The notes beneath the pieces were generated by a model. That model was not told the origin of the DNA, searched no databases, and saw only the letters and a list, made by a program, of their open reading frames with translations. Below, piece by piece: positions 22,943-33,907 of a stretch of DNA of 64,000 nucleotides. This DNA comes from Ixodes scapularis (taxonomy: Eukaryota > Arthropoda > Arachnida > Ixodida > Ixodidae): NCBI RefSeq assembly GCF_016920785.2, contig NW_024609857.1, positions 190,291,027 through 190,355,026 on the forward strand, read 5' to 3'. Within the stretch, counting starts at the first letter, position 1. Each line of letters starts with the position of its first letter. A program made the position numbers and the translations under genes.

Positions 22943-24445
22943 GCAGACTGACCCTGAAATTTACGAGGCTGACAAGTGTATTTGCAACTCCAGTCTCGCT
23001 CGCGGACGCAGGAGGAGCTGCGGTTTGTTGACTTCGGTGCTGCTGTTGCCGCAAGGTTCTGATCGGCTTGTTTGTGCATCATGCAGTTCTAATGAAAACA
23101 AGTCTAACGAAGTAGTTATTAATTTGTTCTGGTCCGCGACTCAAAAGTCGTGTTTTTAACGCACGTCAACATCTCCCTCACCTGTGATAATATGCTCCTG
23201 CCGTGACAACTTCGTATTTGTCACCAAATAAATTGTAGCACACTGACCAGCGTCGGCGAGCAGACGTACGGGGAATCCTACAGAGTATTCGTCTTTTTCG
23301 GCATCTTGCGACCCTGCCATTTATGGGGCGTTCGAGAGTTACGAATAACGAGACCGTTGTGGGGTCGGAAGTAAACCTGAATAATTGTCCGGTTGGCTTA
23401 GAGTGCCTTCATGTGAGTTGTGCCTAGGGTAGAGACATCTGGCCATTTTGTCCCACACTTGTTTTCCTTTTGTAGCGTGAGCTACACTGGCCGAGGTTGA
23501 GCAGTTTCGCGTGGCTCGCATAATGAGCCGTGCTGCGCGAGGAGCACTGACGTCACACGGCCCACAGCTGGCGCGCCGGAGACTCCGCTGCGCGCGCATT
23601 GCCGGTCTGCGCATGCGCGAGGAGCAGTGACGTTAAACGGCGCGCCTCGCCGGTGTGCACATTCCAGAGGAGTGATGTCATAGCCGCGGCAGACCAATAC
23701 CGGCTGACGCACTGGCGCCGCCGCGTGCCCAGCTGTTCTCCGTTGCGCAGTAGCCAAGTCTGACGTTGCACCGGAGCCGCTTGATAGCGCCTCTCAGTTT
23801 GTGCGCATAAGTTCACGCTACGTCCTTCCCGGCATAGCCAAGCTAAGCTACCACGTTTCTTTTTCTTTTTTTTCAAGAAACCCATGAAAGCGTGTTCCCG
23901 CACGCGTTTGTGGCGCTAACGGCGCTATGGTGACATTTTGTTTTTGTCGATTTCTTTGTATTTTACCCGTGAGCACGTGCTGTCGGCATCGGGTACTACA
24001 AAGGGTGGCATCACTCTATACAGAAGGACATGGAGGCACCCTAGGTTGGCTACTCTCTTCTGGGGAGAAGGTATTGGGAAATTGAGCTTTGAGAAAAACG
24101 AGGATTAAAAGAATTTGGGAGGTTCGAACGCTACAAACCACTGATCTCAATGACAATTGCTGGATCGCGCATCCCCGCTTGTTCGCTGCAGCGCAAGTGA
24201 AGCCACCGGACTTCACTCGCTTGGGATACGATTTGCCGTTTTTGCTAGCCTTTGCTGCGGTTTTCCAGCGTGCTGTGGACACGTTTTCTACTCGTTCGTC
24301 GTCATTCGCCGAAGAAGTTTTTTGAAGACCGTGTATTGTTGAGACTTGCCGTTGTGAACACGTAGAAAATTTTACGAAAGTGCAGTGTCGCAGGAAAAAG
24401 GCACAACGCGTCGAAAGGAAGGGCTGGCGGCGTGTTCAAAGCTTC
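22943..24445. other. Intergenic, no gene identified
   Basis: The only structure seen is a short local repeat around 23533-23680, where GCGCGAGGAGCA(C/G)TGACGT occurs twice with a weaker third copy (GAGGAGTGATGTCA), in CpG-rich DNA. Open frames here show no domain. Confidence 0.4.
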
Positions 24446-24603
24446 CTTGGCACGCCGAAGTGCCGTGTCTCTGTGCCTTCGCGCGCCCCTACCAAACGAT
24501 AACCAAACGATAATTGAAAACTGGCTTGGCACGCCGAAGTGCCGTGTCTCTGTGCCTTCGCGCGCCCCTACCAAACGATACCCAAACGATAATTGAAAAC
24601 TGG
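24446..24603 (+). repeat. 79-bp tandem duplication
   Basis: The unit starts CTTGGCACGCCGAAGTGCCG and ends AATTGAAAACTGG. It occurs at 24446-24524 and 24525-24603 with a single difference that I could see (ATAACC against ATACCC). Confidence 0.92.
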
Positions 24604-24667
24604 CGTCTTTGTGAATAGTTGTGATGGACCAAATCTGTCGAACTTTATGGCGAATTCCACTGGGCGT

Positions 24668-25278
24668 TTTGGAGCGCGCCGGGATCAGTTGACCAGATCC
24701 GGAATGGAGCACACGATCCGAACGGAGTTGCGCCGCCTGCAGATCCCAAGTGGAACATGACCACTGCTCCGGGTTCGGCGGATGGCTTCCCGTCATTCAC
24801 CTGCCCGGGAATCCTCTTTCCGCGGTCGTTTCGAAGACGTTTTCGCAATCGCGGCGCTGACACGTGTTCGACGCACGAGCGGCAGGAATGGCTCAGGAGC
24901 TTCTAGCAAAGATTGCCAGAATGCCGGAAGCTGCTCGAGCAACTTGACGACGAACTGTCGCCAAGCAGCAGCAGCAGTAAGGCGGGCGGTACAGGCGGCA
25001 CCTCCTGAGCGGCCATTACGAATTCTTCTAAGGCGAGATCAGGCCAGATGCTCCGCGAGAAAGGAAATCACGTGTGTGCACCGAGGGCTGGCTCGGCTGG
25101 TTTCCGGTTGAATCCGCCGAAATCGGCGGAGCGACTTCTGTCGAATCCAGATCAAGATCTGGAGCGGGAGCTAATCCAAAACGACCATGGAACACGTCCG
25201 TCTTGATCCCGATCGCCCAGTGAAATAGGATCGCTCCAGAAAAGTCGATCCCGGCGCGCTCCAAAACGACCCGCCATT
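24668..25278. mobile_element. PIF/Harbinger-derived non-autonomous element
   Basis: The left end TTTTGGAGCGCGCCGGGATC and the right GATCCCGGCGCGCTCCAAAA are perfect inverted repeats. The inner minus strand keeps the same leader as the 8.6-9.1 kb relic (MAAQEVPPVPPALLLLLLGD then a serine run), so the element probably formed by deletion of a transposase-bearing parent. The right end is followed by ATTAG, compatible with a TTA target, but the left flank lacks a clear match. Confidence 0.65.
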
Positions 25279-25287
25279 AGATTCGGC

Positions 25288-26200
25288 CAGGGATGGGCAA
25301 AATACATGCAAATATGTATCGAAATACAAATACAAAATACTTGGTCAAAAATGTATTTAATTACAAATCTAATTACATTTCTGAAAAAGCATTTAAGTAC
25401 AAGATACAAATACCACCAAATGTATTTGGTTTCCTCCAAATACTTTTCTAAATACATTCCTCAAAATTTACGTCAGCGACTTCGGGGCACCTGCAACGAG
25501 TTTCTGGGTATCTCATTTTAATTTTGCATCGCACAGTCGGGAGTTAGTGTGCAAGGCCCTAGTAACGTAATACGTAATAAAAATATAGTCACAAAAAAAA
25601 GAAAATGTAATCAGCTTGGACGTAATAGGTGGAAAAAGTACAGAGCTTCAAGCAGCGTTTTTTGTCGATTACATTTTGGTATAGACCAACAAAGAACCGA
25701 GACGACCAAGACGCGCAGCACTAGCTAGAGAATTTTTTATTGTTGCAACTCGCGCCAGTTACGAAAATCTGGACGAACCGCGCATTTAGAATGTTCCAGG
25801 CAAAAATATGGATTGAAATCAGGCTGGAAAGCATCACAAGTTGTCACAGGCACTTATTTAGCCAGTCTGCCTGTGATCGTCGATTTCGTCACTATTCTTG
25901 CCCTGGACTGGCACCGTAATCACAAAGTCACTAAACGCTTGTGCTTGATTGAGAGACACTGCATTCGGTGCAGAACGTAGTTTTCTTCCTGCTCTGGACA
26001 GTGACGATACATTTGAGGGATGTATTTTCGCCCACAAAATTGTATTTAATTACAATTGTATTTGAAATACCCACGTTTTAGTATTTAAATACACACGTCA
26101 AATACATTACCCAATTTGTAATTAAATACAAATGCAAAATACGCAAAGTATTTGAAATACGTATTTCAAATACTTGTATTTGAAATACTGCCCATCCCTG
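25288..26200. mobile_element. hAT-type non-autonomous element (913 bp)
   Basis: The ends are CAGGGATGGGCAAAATAC and the inverted GTATTTGAAATACTGCCCAT followed by CCCTG. Perfect 8-bp duplications GATTCGGC flank it (25280-25287 and 26201-26208). AAATACAAAT and GTATTTGAAATAC words are repeated many times in both subterminal regions. No coding frame. It landed at the right edge of the Harbinger-derived element at 24668-25278. Confidence 0.95.
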
Positions 26201-26244
26201 GATTCGGCAAATGTCTGCGCACGCGCGAGAACACGACGGGTTCA

Positions 26245-26700
26245 TTTTATTTAATTTATTGATACTGCAATCCCTAAAAGGGATTTAGGAGGTGGATACA
26301 TTTGATGAACAAGACAAGCGGGCGTACGAAATAGCAAACAACTCGCAGAATCAAAATAACAAATATTTTACTGAGGGACGAAACTAATTTAGGAGGGATT
26401 CAAATGGAGACGATGGCTGCATAACAACACTTTCACGAAGATTATGCCAATCGGTATTACGTGATCGAAAACGAGTTATTGTTGGAGCATGTTTCCGTCG
26501 AGTAGTGTAGCCTGATGGGAAATTTATTAGGCGAGACATGCATCCTATTATGTCCACTTATTATTTGATGAAACAATTTTAGTCGAGAATGTGCTGAATG
26601 TGCGGTACAGTGTAGTACCACCAGCGGAGTAGGCGACATGGTCACTGTGTTTGTCAGCCTTTGCGAGCGTGGTTCTCCAATATTTTTTGCCTCCAGAACG
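26245..26700 (-). pseudogene. 3' end of a LINE (CR1/Jockey-like)
   Basis: The minus strand encodes, with a stop and frame change between them, a segment RLKLFHQIISGHNRMH and then NTDWHNLRESVV. These match the layout of the region after the reverse transcriptase in the LINE at 34797-36155 (a LHKIYYHIP-type block, then SDWNNLPSSIV). The element ends in an AT-rich tail near 26245-26265. The protein upstream of 26700 is not recognisable, so this is a 5'-truncated relic. Confidence 0.55.
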
Positions 26701-27179
26701 TTAGATCGTGCGCAAGTGAAGATATATGCGATACTTTCTGGATATCGTGATTTCCATTTGATCTTTCCAGTGATGCAACCTCGACTGACAAGTACTTCAA
26801 TGTACTCACAATTATAGCAATCCTGTTTTCGACTCTCGAATAGTTTGTGCCCCCCCACCACCACCGCCAATTAATAATATTGGTTTTAATTTCGCGGTTT
26901 TCATCTATGCAGATAAACTAAACTATCGTGCTTGACGTTGCACATCCTAAACGTCCGCGTGTCCAAACATCGGAAACCAGCATTTTAAAAGTTAAAACGT
27001 TGCAAAAATGGGGCACACACTTCCATGCAAAGCCGGCGTCAAATGACTCAAATCGAAGAGCGTGCATACTTGCAATAATTTCTGTTCTAGAGCCCTAATC
27101 TGGACACTTGGCGAAAATGTCGGCGAGCAATCCGGTGGCTCTGATTGGCCGGCGCCAAGGTCAAGTGCGGAGTTGGCCA

Positions 27180-27642
27180 ATCACGGCCTCTTGTTCCCCT
27201 TCTCCAGGGATTATTTTCGTGATTCTTGTCCAGCTCGCTTGCACCTTTGCATTTAAACGCATTATAAGCAATATTAAAATGCAATCCTTTCACCTGTGTT
27301 AGTGTTAGACTGGTGGCACCTGATAAAACCTGTTTACTGACAATATCTAACCCCTGCTTAACTCAGTTGGTAGAGTGTTCCACTGGAAATGGAGATGTCC
27401 CTGGTTCGATACCCGGGCCAGGCAGATTTTTTCGGTCGCGCACAAGTCGCCTGGCTTTGTTTGTAATTTGTTTGTCCTTCGTCCCCCCTGTTACCTTTCT
27501 CCAGGAATTATTTTCGTCATTCTTGTCCAGCTTGCTTGCACCTTTGCATTGCATTATAATCATAACCTTAAAATGCAAGCATTTCACCCGTGTTGCTGAC
27601 TGGCGGCAGTGGATAAAACCTATTTGCTCTACTGACATCTAA
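27180..27642 (+). repeat. 304-bp tRNA-like tandem repeat, units at the left edge
   Basis: Two successive copies of TCTCCAGGGATTATTTTCG-type sequence (27203 and 27500) bracket a tRNA-like block at 27353-27424. That block has an A box (AACTCAGTTGG), a CTCCA-type anticodon stem with a GGAAA loop (here TTCCA/TGGAG) and a B box GGTTCGATACC, then a T-run. The unit continues with CATTATAATCATAACCTTAA and AATGCAAGC. It breaks at 27642, where a MITE entered. Confidence 0.8.
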
Positions 27643-27822
27643 AGGCCCGTTCACACTCTTGCGACCGAGTAAAACCGAGAGAGACCAGACCAATTTTTAA
27701 GCCTCTTGTGATCTCTTAGGACCACCTCCGCTGCAGCGCATCCGGCTCTAAGAAGTCGCAAAAGGCTTAAAAACCGGTCTGGTCTCTCTCGGTCTTACTC
27801 GGTCGGAAGAGTGTGAAGGGCA
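27643..27822. mobile_element. PIF/Harbinger-type MITE, split by the BEL element (rest at 33906-33907)
   Basis: The left arm starts AGGCCCGTTCACACTCTTGC and reads on through GACCGAGTAAAACCGAGAGA. The right arm is its inverse (TCTCTCGGTCTTACTCGGTC, then AGAGTGTGAA), about 47 bp with few mismatches. The satellite on either side joins at TAA (27640-27642 and 33908-33910), a 3-bp TAA duplication as expected for PIF/Harbinger. The BEL retrotransposon entered five bases before its right end, so the last bases lie past 33905. Confidence 0.85.
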
Positions 27823-28058
27823 TGTTGTGAATTGTAAATTGGAATCCTCCTCACGGGAAACAGCCGCACAGTGCTCGTGTAAATATGTGGTTAACGAGAG
27901 CGAGGAAGACGAAGGAACGGTTTGGCAAAAAGACAGATCGAAGAAGAAGATGTACGGAACGACTGCGATGACCAACACCCGTAGATTAACTTCGCCATGT
28001 AAATAGTAAATTCATTTTCTCGCTTACCGTAAGTCTTTGACGTTCAATTACTGCAACA
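27823..28058 (+). repeat. 5' LTR of the BEL element
   Basis: 236 bp, TG...CA ends, identical to the 3' LTR at 33665-33900. Confidence 0.97.
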
Positions 28059-28064
28059 ACTGAA

Positions 28065-28082
28065 TGGTGCCGAAACCCGGGA
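28065..28082 (+). promoter_or_regulatory. Primer-binding site of the BEL element
   Basis: TGGTGCCGAAACCCGGGA, six bases after the LTR. It begins TGG as expected for pairing with a tRNA CCA end. I did not assign the tRNA. Confidence 0.75.
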
Positions 28083-28239
28083 CTTCAAGCCAGGAACGAC
28101 CCTCAGCGAAACGAAGTCAGTTGCTGAGCAGCGAACGAGTGAACGTCATGGACTAACCTCGAACGAAATTTGGATCGACATCGGAACAAGTAAGCAACCC
28201 TATTACCCGAAGCCTACCAACCTCTCGATTTATTCAAAC

Positions 28240-31200
28240 ATGGAAAGGGTGCGAACGAAAAGGACTGCTCGCAGAGCACAAAATACCCGAATTGTCAGAG
28301 AGGCCACCGCAATTCTCAACGCTGCGGATGTAATTCAAATCGAGGCCATAGCAAGAGAGCTTGAGGTAAATTATGAAGAACTCAAGAAGCTGAACACCGA
28401 ACTCGAGCCCTTCATTGCCGATGGAGATCTTGAGAACGAATACCAGTCGGTAATTGAGTACGAGGAAGAAACGACCCACACCTTGAGCATGCTTCAAAGT
28501 CGAGCAGTGCAACTACGTTCTGGTGAACCAGCGCGACCATCAACATCGGCAATTGCCTCACAAAGCGAAGAACGAAGACGGAGCGGTATTAAACTACCGA
28601 AGTTGCAGCTGCAATCCTTTAAGGGCGAGCTTGCTGAGTGGCAGCCATTTTGGCAACAATTCAAGCGTGCCATTCACGAAAACGGAGAGCTGTCAAGCGG
28701 CGAGAAGTTTCAATACTTAAGGACGCTGGTTAGTGGACCCGCCAAGGCATCTATCGATGGTCTCCAAGTGACGGATGCGTGCTACAACGACGCAATTGAA
28801 ATCTTAACTAGACAGTTTGGAGACTACAGGCGAATCCAGCAAGACCACCTTACAAAGCTTCGAACGCTTCCGAGTGTCACCTACTCAAAGGACACCAAGG
28901 GTTTGAGGAGACTTTACGATCAGGTGCAAACCCACATCCGCGGTCTTCATGGACTTGGTGTCAGCTCAGACAGCTACTCGACCATGCTGATGGACATTGT
29001 TATCAAGGCTCTTCCATCTGAAATAGTGGTGGATTTCTACCGACGTGCTGGCCATTCTGAAAGGAAGACCGTCCATCCGTATGAGGGAGACGTGGCTGCA
29101 CATCCATCTCCACCCACATTACAAGCAGAAGAGCTGGGGTCAATCTCACGTACTTCCAGAACTGCTGAGCTGTCCGCCAGACCAACACCTCGAACTGAGG
29201 ACGTTCAACTGAACAGCAGAAGGGCGGAGGGAGATTTGCAGCAGTTGCTCGAATATCTGCTAATCGAGATCGAGAGTAGAGAAAGATCTGGTGTCAGAGA
29301 TGATCGTCCACTAAGAAAAAATCGAGAGCAACTACATCAACGAGCTCATCTTCCGACTTCTGCGGTTCTTCATGCCAAAGCTCAAGATAACAAGAAGGAG
29401 TGCATTTTTTGCAAAACTACAGGACACAGCACGGAAAACTGCACCAGTAACATCTCTCTAATGGAGAAGAAGAAGAAACTCTCAGGAGAGATGCGGTGTT
29501 TCCGGTGCACCCTAAGAGGGCATAGGTCAAAGGACTGCCACAGGAAATTGTCTTGCACTTCCTGTGCGGGCCGACACGCAACATCCATGTGCGATCCGAC
29601 CTGGAAGCCTTCAGCGAACACGAGTGCAACACAAACCATGACGACTAGCGTTCAAAGCGCTGGCACTGCTAGCACTGAGATTTCGATAGACGACGACGTT
29701 CTACTTCAGACCTTTCGAACCTGGGTGGTCGAGGATGGGAATACTGTCTACGCACGTGCCATCTTAGACGGTGGAAGTCAGCGAACGTTTATACGAGAAG
29801 ACGTTTCTCGCAAGTTGAATCTTAAGGTGCTAGGAGAGACCAGACTACGCTTGAACACCTTTGGAAGTTCCACTTCACTGCCGCAAAAACGAAGGCTGGT
29901 TCAAGTGAAGCTGCGTAGTCAGTACAACAACGAAGAATGCAGCGTTGAAGCGGTAGAAATCCCATTTATATGCGAGGACATTGTTCAGATACCTGTAAAC
30001 CATGAGTTTGTCCGCAGCATTGAAGAAGACGGAGGCTGCATCGCTGACAAACTTCTCTTTCCCGGCGTTCCTACTGAACCAGGCATCAGCCTGCTCATTG
30101 GGTCGGACCAAATCTGGAAAGTCGCCAGTGAGCGGGCGCAACGTTGTGAAAGCAACAGCAGCCTGATGGCTTTACACACTAAATTTGGGTGGACATTTCA
30201 AGGACCCGTAACGCTGCAGTGCTCGCTTACTGGTCGCGCCAACACGATGGTGTGTATACTAAAGATCGGAACCATCGAAGTCGTAGATGATGCGACCTTA
30301 CGCAGCTTTTGGGATATCGAAAGCATAGGAATAACAGACAACGCGTGTAGCTCAGGTGAAGAACAAAACGAGGTGTGGAACGACTTCAAACGAACTATTG
30401 CAAAAGTGAATGGACGGTATGAGGTGTGCTTGCCATGGAAACCTAACGCAGGGGAGCTAAACGATAACCGAGCTACAGCTATGAAACGACTCAAGGGATT
30501 GCAGAAGAGGCTATCACGCAACGAGTCCCTTTCCAAAGAATATAGCAACGCTATGCTTAACTACCTTAATGATGGACATGCGGAGAAGGTTCCCTCAGAG
30601 TTACCATGCACAAACTCACGCACCTACTACATGCCTCACCAAGCAGTGATCCGCATGGACTCCGAAACTACAAAACTGCGAGTTGTGTTCGACGCGTCGT
30701 CCCATGCAAATGAAGCTACTTCACTGAACGATCACCTAGAGAAGGGGCCCAACATGAACGCGGATCTAGTCGAGGTTCTAATACGCTTTCGAACGTATCC
30801 TATTGCTCTCACAGCAGACATAGAAAAGGCCTTTCTTCAAGTGAGCGTGAGACCAGAGGATCGTGACGCACTCCGTTTTCTGTGGTTTGACACTAAGTAT
30901 GAAACGTCAAACAGAGAGCCACCAACTGAAGAATGGAGAATGACACGCGTGCCATTTGGAACATCGGCAAGCCCATTCCTTCTATCGGCTACTCTGAAAC
31001 ATCATTTTCAAAGTGTGACAGGAGATATGAAGGATACTGCAAGACTTCTTCAAAAGTCATTCTATGTAGATGACTTGCTCTTGGGAACGAAAACAATCGA
31101 AGAGGCTGCGGATTTACATAAGCAAGCCAATGAGATTTTGAAATCTGCAGGCATGACACTGCGAAAATGGGCAACCAACGCAAGACATCTTCAGGATATG

Positions 31201-32331
31201 CTTAACGATGGTCATAACACGTCAACGTTTTCAGAACCCAGAGGAATTCTTGGACTGCGATGGAGGAGGGATAACGACACTTTGATGATTCCAGTCAAGA
31301 ATGTACTCAACTTCATCAACAGCAACACCACAACGAAGCGTTGTGTACTACGTGCTGCAGCGAGGGTCTTCGACCCACTTGGACTTATTTCCCCGTTTGT
31401 AATAAGGGTGAAGGTTTTGTTTCAGCGATTGTGGGAACGCGGACTTAACTGGGACGAAGAGCTTCCCGAAGACCTCTCAGGAGACTGGCAACAATGGTGC
31501 AAAGAGGTTTCACAGATAGAAGATATTGCGACCAACCGGTGTGTCATGAGCGCACAAGAAGAGCACAAGACGTCTCTACAACTGCATGTCTTCTGTGATG
31601 CCAGTCCCCTCGCTTATGGAACATGTGCCTACCTGAGGGTGAAAGAAATGAATGGGAAGACAGATGTCAGTCTGGTATTCTCTAAGACTAGGGTAGCGCC
31701 TATAAAACGCTTGACACTTCCGCGCCTGGAGCTTATGGCGGCAGTGATTGGGAACCGAATAGGCAACTACCTGAAGAAGATGATGGACCTCCAGGAAATA
31801 TTCTTCTGGACAGACAGTACTATTGCTCTTCACTGGATCAAGGGTTCAGCAGTGAAATGGAAACCTTTCGTGGCTAATAGGGTTACCGAAATTCAATCTG
31901 GAGGGGAACCGGCCAGTTGGAACCACTGCCCTGGACTTGACAACCCTGCGGACTTGATTACACGAGGAATATCAATAGACAAATTACGAACGAGTCAACT
32001 CTGGTGGAACGGCCCTAGGTGGCTCTCTGAAGATAGAGACACCTGGCCAGGTGTCATTACAAGCGAAAGTATTCCGACGGAAGTAGAAGAAGAGGAACGA
32101 AAAAGTAAACATCAAGTGCTTCAGGTACAAACCAAAGTAACGACACCTCTTTTGAAGCTGGAACGATACAGCAGAATAGGACGACTACTACGAGTCACTG
32201 CATGGATAATGAGGTTCGTTAATAACTGTAGAACGCCTCAAAATCGCACCAAAGGTCCTCTAATAACTGAAGAGATTGAAAGGGCAGAACTGCATTGGGT
32301 CAGGCGAACGCAAGAGGAGGCTTACCCCTAA
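28240..32331 (+). pseudogene. BEL/Pao Gag-Pol, N-terminal 1363 residues, ends at an in-frame stop
   Basis: Domains in order: a coiled gag N terminus; a DUF1759-type gag region from about residue 115 (LPKLQLQSFKGELAEWQPFW); three Cys-rich knuckles near residues 388-450 (CIFCKTTGHSTENC, CFRCTLRGHRSKDC, CTSCAGRHATSMC); an A17/DUF1758-type protease with AILDGGSQRTF near 507; reverse transcriptase with DIEKAFLQ near 859 and FYVDDLLLG near 943; RNase H with FCDASPLAYG near 1119 and FWTDSTIALHW. A TAA at 32329-32331 ends the frame. The same frame reopens at once with BEL-like sequence and continues into the integrase, so the stop is most likely one substitution in a polyprotein of about 1800 residues. 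All catalytic motifs up to the stop are present. Confidence 0.95.
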
Positions 32332-33633
32332 GAGCTCAACGAACTGCTGGAGGGAGGGAGACTAACCGAGAAATCCAGCATCATCGCTCTCAACCCCTAC
32401 CTCGACGCACACCGGCTCATGAAAGTTGGCGGACGGCTACAAAATATGAACGAAGCAGTGGAGATCAAGCACCCATTACTACTGCCACCTGAGCATCCTT
32501 TCACTGAACTGCTGATTAACGACATGCATAGGCGTACACTACATGGAGGACTTCAAGACACTGTGACACAGTTACGTGAACTTTATTGGGTGCCAAGGGC
32601 ACGACAAACCGTCAAGAGGGTTATAAATCGATGCAACGCCTGTGCGAGGTCAAGAGTCAAAAGAGCATCAGCACCGACCGCACCACTTCCAAAAGACCGC
32701 GTAAATGAGGCGAGCCCATTCGAAGTAGTAGGAGTGGACTTTGCCGGACCTTTGTTAGTCAGATCCGGACACTCCGAGAAAAAAGCATATATAGCACTAT
32801 TTACTTGTGCAGTTACTCGTGCTGTCCACCTGGAACTAGTTACAAGCCTCGCAACTCCAGCATTTCTCATGGCCTTCCAGAGATTTACAGCAAGGAGAGG
32901 GACACCTAGAGTAGTATACAGCGACAACGCCTTGACTTTCAAGAGAGCCTCAAAAGACGTCCGCGACTTATGGAACGTGCTGGAAGACAAAAGAGTGCAA
33001 GAACACTACACCGAACAACGAATACAGTGGAAGTTCATTGTTGACCGAGCTGCCTGGTGGGGGGGTTTTTGGGAACGCATGGTACGCACTGTCAAAACAA
33101 GCCTTCGGAAAGTTCTTGGAAGAAATTGCTGCAGTTTTGAAGAACTTACCACTATACTCCATGAGATTGAGGCAGTCGTTAACTCACGGCCCCTCTCATT
33201 CCTGCATGCCTCTCCCGACGAGCCCGAAGCGTTGACCCCGGCGCATTTTCTGACTGGAAAGCGACTGACAGCTCTTCCAACTGCGGGTGCTGAGAAACTA
33301 CAAGCCACTACGAGAGAAAATGTCACCCGGCGTTGGAGAAGGCATCAACAACTGCTAGACCACTTTTGGCAGCGGTGGCGAAAAGAGTACTTGCTCCAGC
33401 TGCGATCAGCACACGAAACAACTTGTCGCCGAAACAGTCAAGTTCAAGAAGGAGACCTGGTTCTAGTTGAGGAGAACAAAACTCCCAGACACCTGTGGCG
33501 GACTGGACGAATTGGGCAGGTATTCTACGGCCGGGATGGTATAGTGCGATCATGCGCTGTGAACTTGCCAGGTGGACAAGTGTTGAAAAGACTCGTTCAA
33601 CTTTTATATCCCCTAGAGCTTCATGTTGAATGA
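32332..33633 (+). pseudogene. BEL/Pao integrase and C-terminal domain, downstream of the stop
   Basis: In the same frame as the preceding polyprotein. An H2C2 zinc-binding segment (HRRTLHGG ... CNACARS) leads into the DDE integrase core: VDFAGPLLV, VYSDNALTF, and a later WWGGFWERMVRTVKTSLRKV block. A DUF5641-type tail follows (GDLVLVEENKTPRHLW, LPGGQVLKRLVQLLYPLEL). The first ATG in this part is at 32419, inside the H2C2 linker, so independent translation would lose some linker. The stop at 33631-33633 is about 30 bases before the 3' LTR. Confidence 0.93.
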
Positions 33634-33664
33634 GCGATCTAAAAACGCTCATTTGGGGGCAGTG

Positions 33665-33900
33665 TGTTGTGAATTGTAAATTGGAATCCTCCTCACGGGA
33701 AACAGCCGCACAGTGCTCGTGTAAATATGTGGTTAACGAGAGCGAGGAAGACGAAGGAACGGTTTGGCAAAAAGACAGATCGAAGAAGAAGATGTACGGA
33801 ACGACTGCGATGACCAACACCCGTAGATTAACTTCGCCATGTAAATAGTAAATTCATTTTCTCGCTTACCGTAAGTCTTTGACGTTCAATTACTGCAACA
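33665..33900 (+). repeat. 3' LTR of the BEL element
   Basis: 236 bp, identical to the 5' LTR. Confidence 0.97.
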
Positions 33901-33907
33901 GGGCACT

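Larger units (their letters stand above)
27823..33900 (+). mobile_element. BEL/Pao LTR retrotransposon, full length (6078 bp)
   Basis: Two 236-bp LTRs (27823-28058 and 33665-33900) read identically over their whole length. Both run from TGTTGTGAATTG to ACTGCAACA, and 5-bp target duplications GGGCA flank the element (27818-27822 and 33901-33905). A primer-binding site TGGTGCCGAAACCCGGGA lies at 28065-28082, and a purine tract GGGGGCAGTG ends at 33664. The coding region runs gag - protease - RT - RNase H - integrase, the BEL/Pao order. One in-frame stop splits it. Identical LTRs indicate a very recent insertion. Confidence 0.97.

Noticed and set aside
28240..33633. A functional endogenous virus with an envelope gene
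   Set aside because: No envelope-like frame lies between integrase and the 3' LTR; the purine tract follows about 20 bases after the stop. It is a BEL/Pao retrotransposon.
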